Below, piece by piece: positions 59,783-64,000 of a DNA stretch of 64,000 nucleotides. Both the position numbers and the translations under genes were made by a program. Numbering within the stretch: the stretch's first letter is position 1; every line of letters begins with the position of its first letter. Origin of the DNA: JAWKJY01 sp041393535 (GTDB taxonomy: Bacteria > Actinomycetota > Thermoleophilia > Gaiellales > Gaiellaceae); the NCBI GenBank assembly GCA_041393535.1, contig JAWKJY010000004.1:1-64000 (forward strand), given 5' to 3'. The notes beneath the pieces were generated by a model. It searched no databases. It was not told where the DNA came from and saw nothing but the letters and a program-made list of their open reading frames with translations.

Positions 59783-60202
59783 TCAGGCGAGCTCGAACGA
59801 GACGTCCTGCGCGCCCTCCCACTGCACCGTGCGCCCGAGCTCGGCGAACTGCTCCTGCCCCTCGACGACGGTGAGGAAGTGGTTGCCGGCGAGCGGCCCG
59901 GCGACGCTCGCGAAGTAGGTCGCGCCGTACGGGAAGAGGATCTCGGTCTCGGAGACGCCGCCCGGGTAGAGCAGGATCTGGCCCGGCAGCGGGATCGTCG
60001 TCGCGTTCTCGGGCGGCAGGACGATGTCGTTGCCGTAGCCCATCGGGATCCACGCGGCGAAGCCGCTCCAGCGCACCTGGAGGATCTTGTTGCGGTAGGG
60101 CAGCATCCCGCGGAAGAACGCCACGGTCTTCGGCGCGGCCTCGTCCTCGAAGCGGGCGAGGAAGCGGAACGCGCCGGCCTGGATCGCGACGGTGTCGGGC
60201 AC
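59783..60202 (-). CDS. DUF3830 family cyclophilin-like protein
   Basis: A 139-residue protein resembling the DUF3830 group, whose fold is cyclophilin-like. Recognisable parts are AGAFRFLARFEDEAAPKTVAFF near the N terminus, LQVRWSGFAAWIPMG, ILLYPGGVSETEILFPYGATYFAS and GNHFLTVVEG. GTG 60202 follows AAGGAG at 8 nt. It lies 14 bp downstream of the allantoinase gene on the same strand, in the order M20 amidohydrolase, allantoinase, DUF3830. Members of this family often accompany ureide- or pyrimidine-degradation genes, but no catalytic role is established. Confidence 0.75.
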   Translation of the reverse strand: MPDTVAIQAGAFRFLARFEDEAAPKTVAFFRGMLPYRNKILQVRWSGFAAWIPMGYGNDIVLPPENATTIPLPGQILLYPGGVSETEILFPYGATYFASVAGPLAGNHFLTVVEGQEQFAELGRTVQWEGAQDVSFELA

Positions 60203-60216
60203 GAGCGGTCTCCTTG

Positions 60217-61560
60217 TCAGGCGGTGGGTCGGAGGAAGCGGCCGAGCGGGCGGGCGGCGAAGGCGCCATCCGCGTAGACGGCCTGGCCGCGGACGAGCGT
60301 GCGGACGATGCGGCCGCGGATCGGCCGGCCGGCGTAGCAGGAGTACCGGTGCCGGTAGTGGAGGTCGTCGAGCGAGAGCGTGCCCGTCCAGCCGAGGTCG
60401 ACGAGCGCGAGGTCGGCGTCGTTCCCGACCGCGACCGGCCCCTTCCCCGGCAGGCGGAAGCGCAGGGCCGCCTCGCCGCCGCAGACGGCGGCGATCGCCG
60501 GGAGCGAGAGCCCGTGCGTCGGCCCCGCCGCGAGCAGGAGCTGCAGCGTCGACTGGGCGCCGGAGATGCCGCCCCACGAGTCCCAGAAGCCGGCCTGCTT
60601 GACGTCCGGGTGCCCGGGGGAGTGGTCGGAGGTGACCATGCGCAGCGTCCCGTCCGCGAGCAGCGCCCAGAGCCGGTCGCGGTCCGCCCGCGAGCGCACG
60701 GGCGGCGCCGACTTGAGCGGCAGGCCGACCGCCTCGAGGTCGTCCTCGTCGAAGAGCAGGAAGTGCGGGCAGGTCTCGCAGGTGACGTCGACCCCGCGCG
60801 CGTGCGCGGCCGCGACCAGCTCGACCGCCCGCGCGACGGAGAGGTGGACGAGGTGGATCGCGCAGCCCGTGTCCTCGGCGAACAGGATCGCACGCTGGAC
60901 CGCCTCGAGCTCGGAGATCGGCGGGCGCGAGCGGACGAAGTCGGTCGGCGTCAGCCGGCCCTCACGGCGGCAGCGGGCGCCGAGGCCGCCGACGATGTCC
61001 GCGTTCTCCGCGTGCAGGAGCAGGATCGACCCGAGGCGGGCGATCTCGGCCATCCCCTCCCAGAGCGAGAGGTCGTCGACCTGCGGGAACTCGTCGATCG
61101 CCGAATAGCACATGAACGCCTTGAAGCCGCAGACGCCGCGCGCGTGCTGCTCGGCCAGCCGGTCGACGTTCCCGGCGACGAGGCCGCCCCAGAGGCCGAA
61201 GTCGACGTGGGAGCGGTCGCGGATGGCGGTCAGCTTGACGTCGAAGCTCGGCCCGTCGACGGTGACCGGCTCGTTGTTCAGCGGCATGTCGACGTACGTC
61301 GTCAGGCCGCCGGCGGCGAGCGAGCGGCTGCCGGAGTCGACCCCCTCCCAGTGCTCGCGGCCGGGCTCGTCGAAGTGGACGTGCGGGTCGATCCCGCCGG
61401 GGAGGACGTGGAGGCCGGTCGCATCGACCTCCTCGCGCCCGCCCGCGAGCCCCGCGCCGACCGCCGCGATCGCGCCGTCGACGACGCCGACGTCGCCGGG
61501 GCGCTCGCCGTCGGGCAGGACGAGCGTCCCGCCCCGGACGACCAGGTCGTACTCCGCCAT
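60217..61560 (-). CDS. allB: Allantoinase (cyclic amidohydrolase)
   Basis: A 447-residue dihydroorotase/allantoinase-fold enzyme. Metal ligands are HVH in GGIDPHVHFDEPGR, carboxylated lysine in GFKAFMCYSA, H in ILLLHAENAD, H in HLVHLS, and aspartate in VTSDHSPG. The allantoinase-like phrases are EPGREHWEGVDSGSRSLAAGG, TTYVDMPLNNEP and CETCPHFLLF. It would open allantoin to allantoate; dihydropyrimidinase or other hydantoinase activity is possible, though DMPLN and HFDEPG favour allantoinase. The stop of the upstream M20 gene ends 3 bp before its ATG, so they are co-transcribed and probably act in sequence. Confidence 0.9.
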   Translation of the reverse strand: MAEYDLVVRGGTLVLPDGERPGDVGVVDGAIAAVGAGLAGGREEVDATGLHVLPGGIDPHVHFDEPGREHWEGVDSGSRSLAAGGLTTYVDMPLNNEPVTVDGPSFDVKLTAIRDRSHVDFGLWGGLVAGNVDRLAEQHARGVCGFKAFMCYSAIDEFPQVDDLSLWEGMAEIARLGSILLLHAENADIVGGLGARCRREGRLTPTDFVRSRPPISELEAVQRAILFAEDTGCAIHLVHLSVARAVELVAAAHARGVDVTCETCPHFLLFDEDDLEAVGLPLKSAPPVRSRADRDRLWALLADGTLRMVTSDHSPGHPDVKQAGFWDSWGGISGAQSTLQLLLAAGPTHGLSLPAIAAVCGGEAALRFRLPGKGPVAVGNDADLALVDLGWTGTLSLDDLHYRHRYSCYAGRPIRGRIVRTLVRGQAVYADGAFAARPLGRFLRPTA

Positions 61561-61562
61561 CC

Positions 61563-62813
61563 TCAGGCCTCCCCTCGCGCGCGGACGTCGTCCGCCAGCA
61601 GGTCGAGGAACGCGTCGACCACGCGGACGGCCGCGTCGACGTCGGCCTCGTCCACGTGCTCGTCGGGATGATGGCTGACGCCGCCGCGGCAGCGGACGAA
61701 CAGCATCGAGACGTCCGTCAGGTGCGCGGCCGAGACCGCGTCGTGGCCGGCCCCGCTCGGCAGCTCGACCGGCCGGATCCCGGCCTGCTCGACGGCCGCG
61801 ACGAGGAGCGCACGCAGGCGCGGCGCCATGGGCGTCGCCGGGTGGTCCTGCAGGTGCCGCCAGACGTGCGTGAGGCCGCGCCGCGCGCAGACCTCCTCGG
61901 CGATCACGCGCAGGCGCTCGACGGCGGCGTCCTTCGCCGCGTCGTCCTGGTGGCGCACGTCGTAGCTCAGCGTGACGACGCCCGGGATGACGTTGCCGAC
62001 GTTCGGCGAGACCTCGAGCTTGCCGACGGTCGCCGTCGGCCCGTCCGGCTCGAGCGCCAGCTGCTCGACCGCGAGCACCAGCTCGGCCGCGGCCGCGAGC
62101 GCGTCCCTGCGGAGGCGCATCGGGGTGTTCCCCGCGTGCCCGGCGACTCCGAGGACGTCGACGAAGCCGCGCGACTGCCCGGCGATCGCCGTCACGACGC
62201 CGACGGGCAGGCCCTCGTCCTCGAGCACGGGGCCCTGCTCGATGTGCAGCTCGAGGTACCCGAGCAGGTCGGCCGGGTCGCGCCGCGCCTCGGCGAAGCC
62301 GTCGACGTCGCCCCCCATGCGACGGACGGCCGCCTCGAAGGGGGTGCCCGCCCGGTCGTGCGTCCCGCGCTCGGCGCCGTCCCAGATCCCGGCCCAGACG
62401 CGGCTGCCCAGGTAGGACGCCGCGTAGGCGAGGCCCTCCTCGTCGACGAAGGCGACGACCTCGAGCGCGTAGGGCAGCGCGATCCCCTCGTCCTCGAGCC
62501 GCTGCGCCGCCGCGATCGCGACGAGCACGCCGAGCGGCCCGTCCCAGCGACCGGCGTTGCGGACGGAGTCGACGTGCGAGGCGAGCACGAGCGTCGGCGA
62601 GCCGGGCGCGTCCGCCTCGCGACGGCCGACCAGGTTGCCGACCGCGTCCTGACGGACCTCGAGCCCCGCCTGCTCGAGCCAGCCGCGCACGCGCTCGCGC
62701 GCCTCGACGAGCGCATCCGAGCCGTACGACCGCGTGATCTCCCCGGGCGTCTCCGTGCACGCGTCGAGCTCGTGCGCCCGTGCCCGCACCGCGTCGGCTC
62801 TCGGGGCGATCAC
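61563..62813 (-). CDS. allC: Allantoate amidohydrolase / N-carbamoyl amino acid hydrolase (M20 family)
   Basis: A 416-residue dinuclear-zinc hydrolase. The first metal region is LVLASHVDSVRNAGRWDGPLGV (His and Asp ligands), then VVAFVDEEGLAYAASYLGS, where the usual second glutamate occurs as DEEG, and ELHIEQGPVLED with a further histidine. The dimerisation/substrate domain includes VVTAIAGQSRGFVDVLGVAGHAGNTPM. The SGAGHDA motif near 360 completes the allantoate-amidohydrolase/ureidopropionase pattern. GTG 62813 is used; its stop is 3 bp before allB. Allantoate is favoured by the allB neighbour; beta-ureidopropionate or a carbamoyl-amino acid remain possible. Confidence 0.87.
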   Translation of the reverse strand: MIAPRADAVRARAHELDACTETPGEITRSYGSDALVEARERVRGWLEQAGLEVRQDAVGNLVGRREADAPGSPTLVLASHVDSVRNAGRWDGPLGVLVAIAAAQRLEDEGIALPYALEVVAFVDEEGLAYAASYLGSRVWAGIWDGAERGTHDRAGTPFEAAVRRMGGDVDGFAEARRDPADLLGYLELHIEQGPVLEDEGLPVGVVTAIAGQSRGFVDVLGVAGHAGNTPMRLRRDALAAAAELVLAVEQLALEPDGPTATVGKLEVSPNVGNVIPGVVTLSYDVRHQDDAAKDAAVERLRVIAEEVCARRGLTHVWRHLQDHPATPMAPRLRALLVAAVEQAGIRPVELPSGAGHDAVSAAHLTDVSMLFVRCRGGVSHHPDEHVDEADVDAAVRVVDAFLDLLADDVRARGEA

Positions 62814-62830
62814 GCGGTCACCATCCCTCG

Positions 62831-63670
62831 CTAGCTCGCGTACTCGTAGAAGCCGCGGCCCGTCTTGCGCCCGAGCCAGCCGGCCTCGACGTACTGGCGC
62901 AGCAGCGGGCAGGGCCGGTACTTCGAGTCGCCGAGGCCCTGGTGGATCACCTCCATCACGAGCAGGCAGGTGTCCAGCCCGATCAGGTCCGCGAGCGCGA
63001 GCGGGCCCATCGGATGCCGCATGCCGAGGCGCATGATGTCGTCGATCGCCTCCCGCGTGGCGACGCCCTCCATCAGGGCGAAGATCGCCTCGTTGATCAG
63101 CGGCATCAGGATGCGGTTGCCGACGAAGCCGGGGAAGTCGCGCGCCTCGACCGGCGTCTTGTCGAGCCGGCGGGTCAGGTCGACGACGGCCTGCGCCGTC
63201 TCGTCCGAGGTCGCGAGACCGCGGATGACCTCGACGAGCGGGAGCATCGGCACCGGGTTCATGAAGTGCATGCCGATGAACAGCTCCGGCCGCTGGGTGG
63301 CGCGCGAGAGCCGCGTGATCGGGATCGACGACGTGTTCGTGGCGATGATCGCGCCGGCCGGGAGCTTGGCGTCCAGGTCGGCGAGCACGGCCTTCTTGAC
63401 CGCCTCGTCCTCGATCACGGCCTCGATCGCGATCTGGGCGTCGATCCCCGTCGGCACCGACTCGGTCGCCGAGATGCGCGACAGCACCTCGTCCGCCGCC
63501 ACGCCGCCCTTCTCGGCGATCCGCTCCTGGCTCTTCCGGATCGCCGCCAGGCCGCGCGCGAGCGCGTCCTCGCCGACGTCGACCAGCACGACCTCGAGCC
63601 CGGCGGCCGCGCACACCTGCGCGATCCCACCGCCCATCTGCCCGGCACCGACCACGACCACGCGGTTCAT
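62831..63670 (-). CDS. hbd: 3-hydroxybutyryl-CoA / 3-hydroxyacyl-CoA dehydrogenase
   Basis: A 279-residue NAD(P)-dependent dehydrogenase of short 3-hydroxyacyl-CoA. The dinucleotide loop is VVVVGAGQMGGGIAQVCAAAG (4-24), the catalytic Ser/His/Asn set is in ATNTSSIPIT and GMHFMNPVPMLPLVEVI, and the C-terminal helical domain has DFPGFVGNRILMPLINEA and KTGRGFYEY. GGAGG lies before ATG 63670. The stop is 18 bp upstream of the allC start, so one mRNA with the ureide genes is possible though functionally unrelated. Its partner may be the acyl-CoA ligase at the window edge. Confidence 0.94.
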   Translation of the reverse strand: MNRVVVVGAGQMGGGIAQVCAAAGLEVVLVDVGEDALARGLAAIRKSQERIAEKGGVAADEVLSRISATESVPTGIDAQIAIEAVIEDEAVKKAVLADLDAKLPAGAIIATNTSSIPITRLSRATQRPELFIGMHFMNPVPMLPLVEVIRGLATSDETAQAVVDLTRRLDKTPVEARDFPGFVGNRILMPLINEAIFALMEGVATREAIDDIMRLGMRHPMGPLALADLIGLDTCLLVMEVIHQGLGDSKYRPCPLLRQYVEAGWLGRKTGRGFYEYAS

Positions 63671-63748
63671 CGCGTCCTCCCCATCCGTTGCACCCTCGTT
63701 CGTCTCTCGTTCGCAATCGTCGCGCTCTCGTGACACACCCGAGCGCCG

Positions 63749-63809
63749 TTCGCCGCTACGCTCGAAAGCGGGTGGAGGCGCGGGTGGCCCTCGGGCGGCC
63801 GGAAGGGAC
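63749..63809 (-). repeat. Interspersed repeat, copy 2
   Basis: The 61-bp reverse-complement match to 34947-35009 lies in the 215-bp gap upstream of the hydroxyacyl-CoA dehydrogenase. Both copies are intergenic, and the TTCGCCGCTACG end is identical in both. Confidence 0.8.
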
Positions 63810-63885
63810 ATGGCCCGACGGGACACGGCTCGCGCGCCGACGGCCCCGGGCACGTCCGGGCCGCGGCGGGCTCGTCCGGAGACGG

Positions 63886-64000
63886 TCACGCGGCTCCGCC
63901 CGCGGCGTCGCGCAGCGCCCGGCGGCGGATCTTGCCGCTCTCGGTCTTGGGCAGCGCCGCGTGGACGTGCAGCCGCCTCGGCGCCGCATGCCAGCCGACC
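63886..64000 (-). CDS. AMP-dependent acyl-CoA ligase (C-terminal fragment; gene begins outside the window)
   Basis: Only the last 38 codons are inside the window. They read LHVHAALPKTESGKIRRRAL in the frame ending at TGA 63888-63886. PKTESGKIRRR is the A10 motif of acyl/acetyl-CoA synthetases, with the lysine that is catalytic in the adenylation half-reaction and acetylation-regulated in Acs. It is a cytoplasmic enzyme activating a carboxylic acid with ATP and CoA. Its orientation matches the hydroxyacyl-CoA dehydrogenase downstream, so both may serve acyl-CoA metabolism. Confidence 0.85.
   Translation of the reverse strand, partial: VGWHAAPRRLHVHAALPKTESGKIRRRALRDAAGGAA

Noticed and set aside
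1..64000. CRISPR arrays, transposases, integrases, tRNA or rRNA genes
   Set aside because: None could be recognised by eye; there is no regularly spaced repeat series and no mobile-element protein. A covariance-model search would be needed for a firm negative on tRNA.

Overview
The window is chromosomal DNA with very high G+C and GTG starts on many genes. It most resembles an actinobacterium, probably of the Thermoleophilia (Solirubrobacterales-like). That placement is inferred from gene content: F420 biosynthesis with a CofG-CofH (FbiC) arrangement, F420-type glucose-6-phosphate dehydrogenase, a SigR/RsrA-like sigma/anti-sigma pair, a BTAD/AAA regulator and many apparently leaderless promoters. 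No rRNA, tRNA, transposase, phage gene or CRISPR array was recognised. Genes are dense, no gene-free gap reaches 300 bp, and many neighbours share 4-base ATGA/GTGA overlaps.

Layout. 1-8.7 kb: end of a Mug DNA glycosylase, two OsmC proteins, a CheW-CheC fusion, a class V aminotransferase-fold enzyme, a multi-PAS histidine kinase and an M16 peptidase. 8.7-12.9 kb: a broken esterase, an FMN reductase with a divergent MarR regulator, then an amidohydrolase, a MobA-like nucleotidyltransferase and an HTH/LytR_C protein. 13-18.3 kb: an F420 operon (cofG/cofH, cofC, fgd-like, pgl) that ends in a badly frame-disrupted ureF.

18.4-30.2 kb: nitrogen and one-carbon catabolism. A TetR gene and a dimethylglycine/sarcosine dehydrogenase-like flavoprotein share an operator-like sequence. 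A GntR gene faces an operon of isochorismatase-fold amidohydrolase, LLM monooxygenase and fused HyuA-HyuB hydantoinase. A secreted intradiol-dioxygenase-like lipoprotein and a hydantoin-racemase-family protein follow. The order of chemistries fits N-methylhydantoin (creatinine) or a related ureide being opened, decarbamoylated and demethylated. 30.2-34.8 kb: DUF4387, AtuA-like protein, an alpha-methylacyl-CoA racemase and a B12 acyl-CoA mutase large subunit. 35-41.4 kb: amidase, MarR plus DHA2 efflux pump, HtrA protease, GCS2-type ligase and a metal-binding HMA peptide.

41.4-49.2 kb: sigma/anti-sigma pair, ureE and ureD, an OmpR-type regulator with CTTGAG repeats, a receiver protein plus hybrid kinase plus a small unknown protein, and ureG. 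49.2-56 kb: two paralogous SnoaL-like proteins with matching hairpins behind them, flanking Tag glycosylase, a BTAD/AAA regulator, a GST and a nitroreductase. 56-64 kb: ureC and fused ureAB, a beta-lactamase-fold hydrolase, DUF3830, allantoinase, allantoate-amidohydrolase-like enzyme, 3-hydroxyacyl-CoA dehydrogenase and the end of an acyl-CoA ligase.

Two themes join the regions. The first is nitrogen salvage from ureides: allantoinase, M20 amidohydrolase, hydantoinase, amidase and a urease set scattered over four loci. The second is flavin/F420 redox chemistry. A caution applies throughout: seven genes carry single-base reading-frame breaks while both sides still read as the expected protein, so sequence errors must be excluded before these genes are called dead.
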